In this document: piece by piece, positions 35,331 to 45,343 of the stretch
Position numbering within the stretch: the first letter of the stretch is position 1
Layout of the letters: each line of letters begins with the position of its first letter
From: Algoriphagus yeomjeoni
Lineage (GTDB): Bacteria > Bacteroidota > Bacteroidia > Cytophagales > Cyclobacteriaceae
Reading direction: 5' to 3'
DNA length: 64,000 nucleotides
Assembly (NCBI RefSeq): GCF_003259505.1
Contig: NZ_QLLK01000009.1
Coordinates: 124,001-188,000 of the forward strand
The notes under the pieces: generated by a model
What the model saw: the letters and a program-made list of their open reading frames with translations, nothing else
What the model was told of the DNA's origin: nothing
Databases searched by the model: none
Translations under genes and position numbers: made by a program

Positions 35331-37565
35331 TTAGTTAACTGGAGTGTTTCTAAGCAAATAATTTGTTAATAGTGTATACAAGTGAAGGGACGTTCCAGCT
35401 CCCTCATTTATTCCGTGAGATCGGTTTGGGTAAGGCATCATCTGGAATTGCTTATTATGTTTGATCAGCTCATTCATTAGCATTTCTGCCCCTTGATAGT
35501 GGACATTGTCATCGCCTGTACCGTGTACGATCAGGAGATTACCTTCGAGATTTTTGGCATAAGTAATTGGAGACCCATTGACAAAGTCGTCCATGTTCTC
35601 CTGAGGGAGTCCCATGTAACGCTCCTGATAGATATTATCATAAATCAGTTGATTCGAAACGGCAGCTACCGACATTCCAGTTTGATACACTTCAGGGAAT
35701 TTAAACATCAAATTTAAAGTCATAGAACCTCCACCGCTCCAGCCCCAAACGGCTACTCTAGATTCATCCAAGTAAGGAAGTTTCAGTAATTCCTTAGCAG
35801 CCAAACCTTGATCCCGAGCATTGATCACACCGATTTTCCGGTAAATACTCTTTCTCCATTCGCTACCTTTCAACGTCGGGGTTCCTCGATTATCCATATC
35901 AATGATGAAGTAGCCTTTTTGCGCCAGCATGATATTGTAAAGTCCAACTTGCGTATCTGTAGCCACCGTGCTCCAAGGTTCGCCATAGACGTGGAAAACC
36001 ACTGGGTATTTCTTTTTCTCATCAAAATCCACCGGATAAATAACCCGCGCATCCAAGGTTACGCCCTCAGATGTAGTCACGGTTGTGAATTTGATTTCCG
36101 GTGTTTTGAGCGAAGCTAATTTTGCTTTGTAAGCCTCATTTTCTACCAGGTATTTTACGACCTTATGATCAGGCAAGGCAACCAATCTTGTGGTCAAAGG
36201 ATCTGAAGTGCTTTGATGATTGTGAACCGCAACTTGTCCGTTTGGTGCGATGTCATAGGTATTCACTCCTTCGAAAGCATCTGGTGTCACTCGTCGGAGT
36301 TTTCCTTTGCCAGCTAGATCAATCGCATATAGATACCGCTGGGTGGCGTTATCTGGTGAAGCGATAAAGAAAACTTCCTTGTCCGAAAGTCCTCCATATG
36401 AGGCGACATCAAATTCCCCTGGTGTGAGTAAAGTCTTGTTTCCGGAAGCAATATTTACTTTATAAATATGTCTCCATCCGTCTTTTTCGGTCATGCGTAG
36501 AAAAGCTTTTCCATCATCGACCAGCGGCAAGCTATTATCGCTCCAGCCATATCTGGACAAATCAGGATAGGCTAGATCTACCCAAGTCTCCTCCGTCTCC
36601 ACATACACTTTTTTCAGTTCTTCGTTGGAAGGTTTATAGGTCCAGATGGTCAGTTGGTTTTGCTTTCGGTTCATCTGCTGGATCAGAAGCAAATCTTCAT
36701 TGATCCACTGCATTCCCGGTAAGTAATTTTCCTTTTCTCCACCTGGAATAGGAAGCCATTCTGTATTTTTTGAAGCCAAATCAATGAGCCCAATTTTGGC
36801 TCCAGCCGGCTCTTCACCGACTTTTGGGTACTGAAGTGGAATGGGCTTAGAATATACCGAGTCGGTATTATTGATCATGTAAAAAGTGCCAATTTCCGAG
36901 GCGTCGATCTGCCAAAAAGCGATGTGCTCCGCATCAGGGCTCCATGCAAAACCGTCCCGCTTGCCAAATTCCTCCTCATAAGCCCAGTCAAAGGTTCCGT
37001 TGATGATTTTGTCTGTTCCGTCAGAGGTCAATTGGGTGACTTCTCCAGTTTGAAAGTCTTCCAGGTACAGATTGAACTTCTGCACATAAGCGACTTTTGA
37101 GTTGTCGGCAGAAAACTTTGCAAACATCAGAGACGAAGGCTCAAAGTCATTTCCAAGTTGCTTTAAATCCTCATTCTCCAAATCATAAACCCAGTAATCT
37201 CCTTTTGTATTTGATCTCCAGACCCGACTGGAATTGTTGAAAATCAAGACTTTAGATCCATCATCAGAAAGACTAAAGGATTCGATTGTGATTGGTTTGC
37301 CATTGTTTTGCAACGCAGAACCCGGCACGAAAACACTTTTCTCCAAACTCTTACTATCCCATCTCACCAATTCATTTCCGTCCTCCACGGTCACATAAGC
37401 CGCTCCATTTTCTATCCATTGGATGGGTTGAAGTCTTTCCTGCTGGAATTCACTCGAAGCATAGATTCGTTCTAGTGTGAGTAAGTCTGATTTTTGGGCA
37501 AGAATTGAGCTTGTTATAAAGAAGCAAAGGAAGAATAACAGTTGTGATGGTTTTGTAAAACGCAT
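35331..37565 (-). CDS. S9B family dipeptidyl peptidase IV-like protease
   Basis: 744 residues with a signal peptide (LLFFLCFFITSSILAQ). A beta-propeller (about residues 50-480) contains DPP-IV-type blades, including DWAYEEEFGKRDGFAWSPD with the paired glutamates that anchor the substrate N-terminus. The C-terminal alpha/beta hydrolase has S610 in WGWSGGGSM, the aspartate in HGTGDDNVHYQ and the histidine in RSHGINEG. Such enzymes remove Xaa-Pro or Xaa-Ala dipeptides from extracellular peptides, supporting peptide nutrition. It probably acts in the periplasm or outside. It precedes the CarboxypepD-reg-like gene. Confidence 0.93.
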   Translation of the reverse strand: MRFTKPSQLLFFLCFFITSSILAQKSDLLTLERIYASSEFQQERLQPIQWIENGAAYVTVEDGNELVRWDSKSLEKSVFVPGSALQNNGKPITIESFSLSDDGSKVLIFNNSSRVWRSNTKGDYWVYDLENEDLKQLGNDFEPSSLMFAKFSADNSKVAYVQKFNLYLEDFQTGEVTQLTSDGTDKIINGTFDWAYEEEFGKRDGFAWSPDAEHIAFWQIDASEIGTFYMINNTDSVYSKPIPLQYPKVGEEPAGAKIGLIDLASKNTEWLPIPGGEKENYLPGMQWINEDLLLIQQMNRKQNQLTIWTYKPSNEELKKVYVETEETWVDLAYPDLSRYGWSDNSLPLVDDGKAFLRMTEKDGWRHIYKVNIASGNKTLLTPGEFDVASYGGLSDKEVFFIASPDNATQRYLYAIDLAGKGKLRRVTPDAFEGVNTYDIAPNGQVAVHNHQSTSDPLTTRLVALPDHKVVKYLVENEAYKAKLASLKTPEIKFTTVTTSEGVTLDARVIYPVDFDEKKKYPVVFHVYGEPWSTVATDTQVGLYNIMLAQKGYFIIDMDNRGTPTLKGSEWRKSIYRKIGVINARDQGLAAKELLKLPYLDESRVAVWGWSGGGSMTLNLMFKFPEVYQTGMSVAAVSNQLIYDNIYQERYMGLPQENMDDFVNGSPITYAKNLEGNLLIVHGTGDDNVHYQGAEMLMNELIKHNKQFQMMPYPNRSHGINEGAGTSLHLYTLLTNYLLRNTPVN

Positions 37566-37698
37566 GACTTGTTTAGTTTAAACTGATGTCTTCAAAAATA
37601 AGGGAATATCCCAAGATTTTTCAATAGAGGTCAATTCAAACGAAAAACAGATCAATGTGACCTGTTTACTGTACTTTTTAAACTAATGAAACTCGTAT

Positions 37699-40095
37699 TT
37701 ACTGCTTTAGGCGATAACTCATTGTCAAGTTGATTTGTCTCATTTGACGCTGAGAGCTGGATTCTGTATAGAAATTCACACCTTCAGTGATAGTTCTGTC
37801 TTTCCTTGAATTTAGAATGTCAGTCACGTTCAATGTCAAAGTTCCCCGTTCTTTGATTATATCCTTACTAGCGGATAAATCCATAAAGAAAATCCCTTTT
37901 CTGATTCCCTGAGCAGTCTTTTGCCTTGCTTCATAATTAGCACGAAACTGTAAGTCCAGCCCATTTTTTAGAGTAAATCGGGAAGTTTGACGGAACAACC
38001 AAGAATAGGTTTTTGCAGTGTAGTCAGCCTGAATGTTGCTTCCATCGATTGTAGCATGAAAGAAATTCACATTTAGGTCAATTTTCCACCAGTCTTTTGG
38101 GCGGTAATCTCCGCTTAGTTCTATTCCAAATGAGTTTTCCCCGTTCAAATTATAGGGCCTTGTAATCGATTGACCATCTTCATTTACGGTTCGAATTCTC
38201 TCAATTTTCTCTACAGTACTCCTGTAATAGACGGTGGAAAAGAGGGTTCCTTTTTCAAAGTACTTGATGTGGCCCAATTCGAATGCATCGGTGTATTCTG
38301 GATCCAAATCTGGATTTCCGCTGAAGAAATTTCTCGCATCTGAGAAGGTAACATAAGGACTCAAATCATTGTAAACAGGTCTTTGAACCCTTCGGCTATA
38401 GCTGAGTTGAAAAGCATTTTCGTCGGTGATGCTATAGGTCAAATGAGCACTTGGGAAAAGGTTGGTGTATTTTCTTGGGTTCTCTTCATTTGTCTCTTTC
38501 AGAATAGTTCTAACATCTGTGTTTTCTACTCTTAAACCTGCCTGATAGCTCCAGTTGTTCGTCTTATTGCCAATGATGCCATACGCAGCCATGATGTTTT
38601 CATCATAAAGAAAGATATTATCCAATCCTGGAATCGGTGTAAATTCTCCATCTTCACCTTTTTCCTGCACGAGGTAATCATTTTTCATTCTTCTGAAACT
38701 CGTTCTAAAGCCCGTTTCAAACTTTCCTTCTTTTCCAAAAGGTCTGACGTAATCCAGCATGAGCAAATATTGATTTTCGTATTCGTCATTTAGGGAAGTT
38801 TGGACTTCTTCTAGCGCTTGATTTTCGATTCCATCAGGGGAAAAAGTGTTCTGTGTAAAAATCTGATCAGAGTTTTCCCAATAATTCAGGTAGGTAAAAG
38901 TGGTAGTGAGCTCGTGGCCTTTTTCCTCAAATGTCCGCTTGTAGTTCGCTGAAATCTCTGAGTTTGGCTCCTGTTCTTTTTCATCTTGTCTCCGGAGCGT
39001 ATAGCTTTGAAGGTTGCCGATGCTGTTCCAGGAATCTTCGTAGCGGATGTCTGTGATTCGATGTGCATCACTTCTTCTCCACAAATAGGAAAAAGTGAGG
39101 ATGCTATTCTCATTGAAATAATAGTCCAGCCCACCTCGGATGTTATTATTCCAACTTTCCACATTGCCATCCCTAGTCTGATTGGAGATAAAAGTGGTGT
39201 CCTCGCCATAAACTTCTTGGTAGAGATCCGCCACATTTGGAGATCGGCGGTGAGCGAGCCCGTAGTTTATAAACCAGTTGATTTTTTTGTGCCTGTAATT
39301 CAAATTAGCTGTAAAACCCAGGTTAGTTGGTGTTCCGGCAATAACCTCAAAAGAACCATTGAAACCCTGATTATTCTCTTTTTTCAAAATGATATTGATC
39401 ACTCCAGCCATACCTTCCGCTTCGTAGCGTGCGGAGGGATTGGTGATCACTTCCACTCTGTCTATCATATTGGCAGGAAGTTGGCGAAGCCCACTACTTC
39501 CCTTGAAACTCACCAATCCAGAGGGTTTTCCATCAATCAAAATTCTAACATTCGCAGATCCTCTCAATCGTACATTTCCTTCTGGATCTACTGCAATTGA
39601 AGGTAAATTCATCAAAATATCATTTGCTGTGCCTCCTGCATTTGCCAGATCTTTCCCAACATTGAAGATTCTTTTGTCCAGAGAAAGCTCCATAATAGTC
39701 TTCTCACCTTGGACTACTACTTCGTCTAGGTCTCCAGCGGTTGACTCCATTTCTATCAGACCTAGGTCGATCGTATTGTTTGTAGTAGTGAAATTGATCG
39801 TCCTGGTTTTATGAGACTCAAAACCCATAAATTCTATTAGAGCATAAAAGTTGCCTACGGGCACATCTATAGAAAACTTTCCATTTTCTGCAGTAATTCC
39901 TCCGGCCACTAGACTATCTCTTTCTGAGTAAATACCAATAGTAGCAAATCCCATGGGGTTTTCACTTTCTTTTTCTTTGACCACACCAGAAAGTTTAGTC
40001 TTGCTTTGTTGAGAATATCCTGTTGTACCTAAAAGGAAAACTAAAACGAGTAAAGTCCCGAATTTTCCTAAACATAATATTGTAGCGCGATCCAT
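37699..40095 (-). CDS. TonB-receptor-like outer-membrane beta-barrel protein
   Basis: 798 residues with signal peptide (FGTLLVLVFLLGTTGYSQ), a CarboxypepD-reg-like N-domain (about 33-115, GVVKEKESENPMGFATIGIY), a plug domain (about 120-220, containing RLRGSANVRILIDGKPSGLV and NPSARYEAEGMAGVINI) and a barrel of the OMP_b-brl_3 type that ends in LTMSYRLKQ. It is TonB-linked and probably takes up a large or rare nutrient such as a glycan, siderophore or peptide. No SusD-like lipoprotein is adjacent, so it is not a complete SusCD pair. A CarboxypepD-reg-like gene lies 2.4 kb further on. Confidence 0.9.
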   Translation of the reverse strand: MDRATILCLGKFGTLLVLVFLLGTTGYSQQSKTKLSGVVKEKESENPMGFATIGIYSERDSLVAGGITAENGKFSIDVPVGNFYALIEFMGFESHKTRTINFTTTNNTIDLGLIEMESTAGDLDEVVVQGEKTIMELSLDKRIFNVGKDLANAGGTANDILMNLPSIAVDPEGNVRLRGSANVRILIDGKPSGLVSFKGSSGLRQLPANMIDRVEVITNPSARYEAEGMAGVINIILKKENNQGFNGSFEVIAGTPTNLGFTANLNYRHKKINWFINYGLAHRRSPNVADLYQEVYGEDTTFISNQTRDGNVESWNNNIRGGLDYYFNENSILTFSYLWRRSDAHRITDIRYEDSWNSIGNLQSYTLRRQDEKEQEPNSEISANYKRTFEEKGHELTTTFTYLNYWENSDQIFTQNTFSPDGIENQALEEVQTSLNDEYENQYLLMLDYVRPFGKEGKFETGFRTSFRRMKNDYLVQEKGEDGEFTPIPGLDNIFLYDENIMAAYGIIGNKTNNWSYQAGLRVENTDVRTILKETNEENPRKYTNLFPSAHLTYSITDENAFQLSYSRRVQRPVYNDLSPYVTFSDARNFFSGNPDLDPEYTDAFELGHIKYFEKGTLFSTVYYRSTVEKIERIRTVNEDGQSITRPYNLNGENSFGIELSGDYRPKDWWKIDLNVNFFHATIDGSNIQADYTAKTYSWLFRQTSRFTLKNGLDLQFRANYEARQKTAQGIRKGIFFMDLSASKDIIKERGTLTLNVTDILNSRKDRTITEGVNFYTESSSQRQMRQINLTMSYRLKQ

Positions 40096-40263
40096 TTTGC
40101 TGGAAGAGGTTTTGATTTTGGGTTATTGAACTTCCAAATCAAATATTGACTTGAGGGTAGATGTTGGGAATATATTTTGAAAAATCTGAATATCCAGATA
40201 ATAATTGACCAAAGGTCTTAAATGGTAGTTGGAAATTGAAGTTATGGACTGTTTGCTTCCCTG

Positions 40264-40938
40264 TTATCTTTTCTGTGGAAGAATTCCCACTTTTATACCC
40301 AGAGTTAAGTGTGGGATGTTATCCCATCTATTGAATCGGTATCGGTCAGCAGTTAAAAAATTTTCATTTAATTCATCTCGTACTTGATTTGGAGAAATAT
40401 CAAGCGCATTCACTAGTCGATATCTTGAGCGAATCCCTATCCCTAAATAGGAGTCTAGTGAAATGTTTTCGGAGACAAATTCTTGCCGCCCAAATTTTAA
40501 CCCAGTTCCAAAAATCTGAAAATCAATGTGAGCTCTGTCATACCAGATTTTATTGCTGTTAGTAACATAATAATCGTCGGTTCGAATAAAATCCTTACTC
40601 ACAAAAAATAATTCAACCCCCCAATAGTTCTTTTTAGAATAGAATTTCAATTCGTTCTTTGTTCGCCACATAGAGAATTGTTCGTTTTTCCCTCTACCCG
40701 AAGGAATACCAAAAAGCCCCGCGTTCACTCCTAGTTCTGTCTGAATGCTAAATTTGGGGCTTAAAAAGTATTCGATTCCTCCTTGAATAATAATAGTCTC
40801 AGGTTCCAAAAGTGCCATTGGCGAAGTCTTTATCAACACTCTTTTGTCGAGCTCAAGAATCTGTTGAGCAAAGTTTATCGAAGACAATAGCCCAAAAAAT
40901 AGAAGAATTACAATTCTTAGCAAATAGCATGATTTCAT
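40264..40938 (-). CDS. DUF3575-like outer-membrane beta-barrel protein
   Basis: 224 residues with a signal peptide (LRIVILLFFGLLSSINFA, then QQ). Mature sequence starts VLIKTSPMALLEPETIIIQG and contains IEYFLSPKFSIQTELG, a pattern seen in DUF3575 and small outer-membrane barrels of Bacteroidota. It ends in a strand-like LTLGIKVGILPQKR. Function unknown. It is on the same strand as the outer-membrane receptor, 168 bases upstream of it. Confidence 0.65.
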   Translation of the reverse strand: MKSCYLLRIVILLFFGLLSSINFAQQILELDKRVLIKTSPMALLEPETIIIQGGIEYFLSPKFSIQTELGVNAGLFGIPSGRGKNEQFSMWRTKNELKFYSKKNYWGVELFFVSKDFIRTDDYYVTNSNKIWYDRAHIDFQIFGTGLKFGRQEFVSENISLDSYLGIGIRSRYRLVNALDISPNQVRDELNENFLTADRYRFNRWDNIPHLTLGIKVGILPQKR

Positions 40939-40995
40939 AACAAGGCTAAATTAACTAGGAATTACTATTTCTTCTTTTTCCAACTAATTAAATTT

Positions 40996-43146
40996 TTATT
41001 TCCTTCTAAATAGCTTGTTGATCAATCTGCTGGTGTAATCAAATCGCTCAATAGGGCCAATTAGGGAGCCATGTATCATTTCCATTCCGTCCATTCCTGC
41101 GAATTTGGGTTGGTTGGGATAGATTAAGATAAAGCTATTATGCTGCAACCATGTATTGATTAAGCTTGGGACTTGCTCAAGTTTTGTATGGTAGGAGATA
41201 GTACCTTTTCTACTTAATACCATGATTAAGTTATCATCTGGCTTGAGATGAATATTTAGGTTTGAAAGCTCTTCCCAATCTGGGAAAGCGCGAAAATCAA
41301 CCCTGATTGGGTAATTTTTTAGGATGTCGGCTAGATATTCCCTTGTTTCAGGTGCTACGTAGAAAATAATACGTGCTCCGGTATTTCTCGCAATATTCCA
41401 GACTTTGACCAGCCAAAACGGAAAACCTAACTCTTTTTCTGCATTTGGAGGCACAAGAATCAAATGTCTCTTGTGCGTATCAAAGGGTTGATGGGATTTG
41501 TAAATAAACGTCGTTGTATTCGATTTGCTTAGCAGACCTTCAGTGAGATTTCCCAGGAAGCTGTCGTCCATACCTTGTTTTTCATGAAGTCCCAAGACCA
41601 AATCGGTAATCTTATTTTCATGAATTACTCCAGTGATTCCTTGCTCGACATTGGTGTCATAGCGAAGTAGTTCGATCAGAAAATGGTCAGTGGCTGATGC
41701 TGTTTCACTTGCTTTGTTTAGAGTTTTTTGAGCTTTCATTTCCGCAGCAGAATCCTGCAGATCAGTATTGATAATGCTCAAAGCATACATACTACTTTTT
41801 CTTTTCGGAGACTGGAGCAAGATACTTAGATTGATAAGTTCATCTGAAGTTTCCTGATTTCTAACAGGAATAAGGATGCGCTCGGGAGTTTCTTTTTCTT
41901 CATTTATATCGTCAATAACCGTTTCGGCTAGCGCAATATTCTTAGCGCCCTTTTGAGCTTCCAAAGATGCAATGGTACATGTGATAAGTATCATGATGAT
42001 TGTCCCATTCAAAATAGATCCGGATAAAAGTCGGGTAGGTTCACCTAAATCATCAAAACCTAAAAATGTGTTATATCCAATGATTACTGCTGCCAAAGTC
42101 GCTGCTGCTTGTGCATTGCTAAGCCCAAAAATAATTCTCCGCTCATCTATGGTGAATTTGTATGTTTTTTGAGTTGCAAATGCTGCCAGCCATTTGGCAG
42201 AGATAGCAATTGTTGTCATCACAAACGCTACCCAGATCGTTTCCCAACTCTCGAAGAAAACCCTAAAGTCGACCAGCATTCCTACTCCAATTAGAAAAAA
42301 TGGAATGAATATCGAGTTCCCTACAAATTCGACCCGATTCATTAAGGGAGAAGTGTGAGGAATCAGGGAGTTGATGGATATACCGACAAGGAATGCACCA
42401 ATTATGGCTTCGATTCCAGCCAATTCTGCCAATGCGGCACCCAGAAAAACCAGAACTAATACAAAAATATATTGGGAAGAATTATCTGAATATTTTTTAA
42501 AAAACCATCTACCTAGCCTCGGGAACCCAAAGATGATAATTAAAGCAAATGTGGTGATGGAGAGTATAAGTTTAAGCCAAAATGCTGTATTTACTTCGCC
42601 TTTTGTAGACCCAATTATAATTGCTAAAATCAATAGAGCCAACGTGTCTGTGATCAATGTGCCTCCGACGGTAATATTCACGGCTCGATTTTTTCCAATT
42701 CCCAATTTTGAAATTAAAGGATAGGCTATCAGGGTATGCGAGGCAAACATACTTGCAAGCAAAACTGAGGAAATCAATGACAAATTAAGAAGATAAAGTC
42801 CTGAAATGATTCCTAATGTCATGGGAATCATGAAAGTATACATGCCAAAAACTAGACTCTTATTCCTGTTTTTCTTAAAGTCTTGCAAGTCAATCTCTAA
42901 TCCTGCTAGAAACATGATATAGAGTAGCCCAGCTGTTCCAGAAAGGATAATTCCACTATCGCGTTCAATCAAGTCAAAGCCATTTGGACCAACGAAGGCT
43001 CCAGCTATTATTAACCCTAGCAATGGAGGGATTTTAATTCGATTTAATAGGATGGGAGCAAATAGGATGATCAATAAAATCAATAGGAATTTGATCACCG
43101 GATTGGTAATGGGCAATTCGGATGAAAAAATCGATTCTATGATCAT
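40996..43146 (-). CDS. CPA2 cation:proton antiporter with C-terminal UspA-like domain
   Basis: 716 residues. About twelve membrane spans (residues 15-390) show the Na+/H+ exchanger (CPA2/Kef) pattern: IKIPPLLGLIIAGAFVGPNG, FLAGLEIDLQDFKKNRNKSL, ALAELAGIEAIIGAFLVGI and RRIIFGLSNAQAAATLAAVI. The C-terminal 310 residues carry soluble universal-stress-protein-like segments (PERILIPVRNQETSDELINL, ITDLVLGLHEKQGM) rather than a RCK domain. Exchange of K+ or Na+ for protons is likely. It begins 22 bases after the Ca/Na antiporter gene, so both may form an ion-homeostasis operon. Confidence 0.88.
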   Translation of the reverse strand: MIIESIFSSELPITNPVIKFLLILLIILFAPILLNRIKIPPLLGLIIAGAFVGPNGFDLIERDSGIILSGTAGLLYIMFLAGLEIDLQDFKKNRNKSLVFGMYTFMIPMTLGIISGLYLLNLSLISSVLLASMFASHTLIAYPLISKLGIGKNRAVNITVGGTLITDTLALLILAIIIGSTKGEVNTAFWLKLILSITTFALIIIFGFPRLGRWFFKKYSDNSSQYIFVLVLVFLGAALAELAGIEAIIGAFLVGISINSLIPHTSPLMNRVEFVGNSIFIPFFLIGVGMLVDFRVFFESWETIWVAFVMTTIAISAKWLAAFATQKTYKFTIDERRIIFGLSNAQAAATLAAVIIGYNTFLGFDDLGEPTRLLSGSILNGTIIMILITCTIASLEAQKGAKNIALAETVIDDINEEKETPERILIPVRNQETSDELINLSILLQSPKRKSSMYALSIINTDLQDSAAEMKAQKTLNKASETASATDHFLIELLRYDTNVEQGITGVIHENKITDLVLGLHEKQGMDDSFLGNLTEGLLSKSNTTTFIYKSHQPFDTHKRHLILVPPNAEKELGFPFWLVKVWNIARNTGARIIFYVAPETREYLADILKNYPIRVDFRAFPDWEELSNLNIHLKPDDNLIMVLSRKGTISYHTKLEQVPSLINTWLQHNSFILIYPNQPKFAGMDGMEMIHGSLIGPIERFDYTSRLINKLFRRK

Positions 43147-43168
43147 TTTAAGGGATGTTAATAACTAT

Positions 43169-44125
43169 TCAAAGTTCCATACTAACCAAGTAGGTAGTAT
43201 ATCCAAGGTATGTAAATAGTAGAATGGCAGCCTCCCATCTATCTAAGCTTTTTCTTTTGCCAGTGAACATGGCAATAAATAGAAAAAGTGTGCCACCCAA
43301 AAGAAGATAGATATCTGTGTTAAATGAAAGTTGATATGTTAAAGGGTTAATGATGGAGCTAACACCCAGGATCAAGAAAATATTAAAAATGTTAGAACCA
43401 ATGATATTGCCTATAGCGATATCATTGTTTTTTTTCATACTTGCTACTACGGAGGTAGCTAATTCAGGTAGGGATGTACCGGCAGCGATGATGGTGAGCC
43501 CGATGATTTTTTCACTCACTCCTAAACTGTTTGCTATTGCAACTGCATTGTCCACCACTAATTTTCCGCCCAGTACAAGACCAGCAAGCCCACCAAAAAT
43601 CAGAACCCAGATTTTTAGATTTGAATAGACTTTTTGCTCGATTTCTTGATTAGGAGGTTCTGATTTTAGTTGCGTGAAAACATAATAGAGAAATGCTGCA
43701 AAACATACCAGCAGAGCAAACCCTTCAATCAGCGATAAACTCGTTTCAGTTCCAGAAAAATAGTTATTGGCCATCAGCAATAGGATGATAGCAGCTAAAA
43801 AAGAAAAGGGAATCTCTTTCCAGACAGAACTAGATTGAACGGATAGTGGGGTGATTAATCCGGCTATGCCAAGAATGACAAAGAGATTAAAATTGTTTGA
43901 TCCAATTACATTTCCGAAAACTATATCTGGATACCCTCCCGAGGAAGCAACTGAGTTGACGACTAGTTCTGGGGCAGATGTGCCAAAAGCAACTATCGTC
44001 AAACCAATGGCTAAGTCCGAAACCTTGTATTTTTTTGCTAATACCGATGCGCCATCTACTAGCCAATCAGCACCCTTTACTAACAGTAAAAGACCGGCAA
44101 TAAGAATTATACTTTGAAGAATCAT
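43169..44125 (-). CDS. Calcium/sodium antiporter (CaCA family, YrbG-like)
   Basis: 318 residues with about ten membrane helices in two inverted halves. Each half carries the alpha repeat: GLTIVAFGTSAPELVVNSVA with NVIGSNNFNLFVILG, and GLTIIAAGTSLPELATSVVA with NIIGSNIFNIFLILG. These glutamate- and asparagine-bearing repeats are diagnostic of K+-independent Ca2+/Na+ exchangers. It is the first gene of a leftward pair with the CPA2 antiporter. Confidence 0.94.
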   Translation of the reverse strand: MILQSIILIAGLLLLVKGADWLVDGASVLAKKYKVSDLAIGLTIVAFGTSAPELVVNSVASSGGYPDIVFGNVIGSNNFNLFVILGIAGLITPLSVQSSSVWKEIPFSFLAAIILLLMANNYFSGTETSLSLIEGFALLVCFAAFLYYVFTQLKSEPPNQEIEQKVYSNLKIWVLIFGGLAGLVLGGKLVVDNAVAIANSLGVSEKIIGLTIIAAGTSLPELATSVVASMKKNNDIAIGNIIGSNIFNIFLILGVSSIINPLTYQLSFNTDIYLLLGGTLFLFIAMFTGKRKSLDRWEAAILLFTYLGYTTYLVSMEL

Positions 44126-44319
44126 AGCTTGATTGATTTTTATTTTAAAGCATAACGCTTTAAAAAATCAATCAAAAGTAGAATGAAAAATGTGGGTAAT
44201 TTCATGCTGTACCAATAAATATTTTTAGATAAAATACGGACTGTTTTTATCCTACATTTTAAGATTGCTTTGTTATTTTTATTTGATACTTTTCCTAAGA
44301 CTCTAAATAACAAAATATT

Positions 44320-44901
44320 ATGAAACTATTTTGCTTAGTATTATTACTCGCTTTTACTTTTTCAAGTGGCGAATCTTTGGCTCAAGACAATATGCCTCCA
44401 CATATCAAGGAAAGTATTACTTATCCAGTCCTGGATTTTCATCCTTGGGTAGGAGTCGTGCCAGTTGTCAACCCGGCTATGACCTATGATTCTAATCTTG
44501 ACTATAAAGTTGCACTGGACTTGTATGGAAAAGTGAAGGATTCTACAGCAATCAACCCTGCTATTTTGGAAGTAGCTCGGACTTATAACCTATCTATTGC
44601 AAATGGAGTACCTGCTGAAAAGATTCATTTAGCTGCAGTAATCCATGGAGGATTAGTACAGGCTATTTTAAAGGAAGAAGACTACCTGACTAATTATGGT
44701 CTACCTAACCCTAATTTGATTGCCTTAAAAGCTCTTGAAGAAGTAGGAGTTGAATTTTACGTTTGCGGTCAAAGCATGGCGTTCTACAACTTGAAAACTG
44801 AGAATATTACGCCAATCGTCAAAATGGCGATATCAGCAAAGACCACCTTTATCATGTTAGATCAGATGGGATATTCTTATCTCAATGTTAGTGATGATTA
44901 A
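44320..44901 (+). CDS. Secreted DsrE-family sulfur-relay-like protein
   Basis: 193 residues with a signal peptide (MKLFCLVLLLAFTFSSGE, cleavage probably after LAQ). The mature domain has the DsrE-like alpha/beta pattern (LAAVIHGGLVQAILKEEDYL, IALKALEEVGVEFYVCGQSM) with a conserved cysteine in VCGQS. Periplasmic DsrE-like proteins are common in Bacteroidota, and a thiol or sulfur role is inferred from the family only. A weak hairpin with a T-tract follows at 44930-44953. Confidence 0.8.
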   Translation: MKLFCLVLLLAFTFSSGESLAQDNMPPHIKESITYPVLDFHPWVGVVPVVNPAMTYDSNLDYKVALDLYGKVKDSTAINPAILEVARTYNLSIANGVPAEKIHLAAVIHGGLVQAILKEEDYLTNYGLPNPNLIALKALEEVGVEFYVCGQSMAFYNLKTENITPIVKMAISAKTTFIMLDQMGYSYLNVSDD

Positions 44902-45343
44902 TTTATTTCAAGAATATTTTAAGGCATATTCGACGTTTTGTCGACTATTTTTTTGCTAATCCTTCCGATCTCAACGCCCTTAAATGGATTGTGCTTCCAT
45001 CTAGAAGATATTTTAGATAGTGATTTATTCATACTATCCCGATTAAACGCTTTTAGGACTAAAATCAGTGCTAATAAAGTGGTTTCAGGTATTTCACTTA
45101 TACAAGGTGAGGGAGATTCTACAATTATGTTTACATCATTTAGCCTTAGTTAGAGCTCGATAGTTTAAGATGAAAAATCTGATTGGATTAAACTATAAAT
45201 GGGTTTTGGGTTATAGAATGAAATACGCTTCAGAATCAATTAGAAGTTTCCAATAGGTAAAAAGTAAAAAAATAGGTTTTACCTCAACAAAAAAGGGGTT
45301 CGATATACTATCGAACCCCTTCATTTTATGTATTAAGTGCTAA
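44902..45343. other. Intergenic region between the DsrE-like gene and ompA
   Basis: 442 bases with no gene I can support. It holds a weak terminator-like hairpin after the DsrE gene (arms TCGAC/GTCGA at 44930-44944, then TATTTTTTT), an AT-rich stretch, an AGGTAAAA/TTTTACCT inverted repeat (45255-45284), and the ompA terminator at 45293-45321. One minus-strand frame stays open between stops from 45149 to 44922 but has no convincing start. Confidence 0.5.
45289..45327 (-). terminator. Bidirectional intrinsic terminator after ompA
   Basis: Perfect 13-bp arms AAGGGGTTCGATA (45293-45305) and TATCGAACCCCTT (45309-45321) enclose a 3-base loop. A-tracts and T-tracts lie on both sides. It is placed 17 bases after the leftward ompA stop codon. 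Confidence 0.92.

Noticed and set aside
44922-45149. Open minus-strand frame in the gap between the DsrE-like gene and ompA
   Set aside because: It is open for 76 codons but has no start codon near its beginning, and I recognise no family in it. It could be a decayed remnant, but the sequence does not support a gene.
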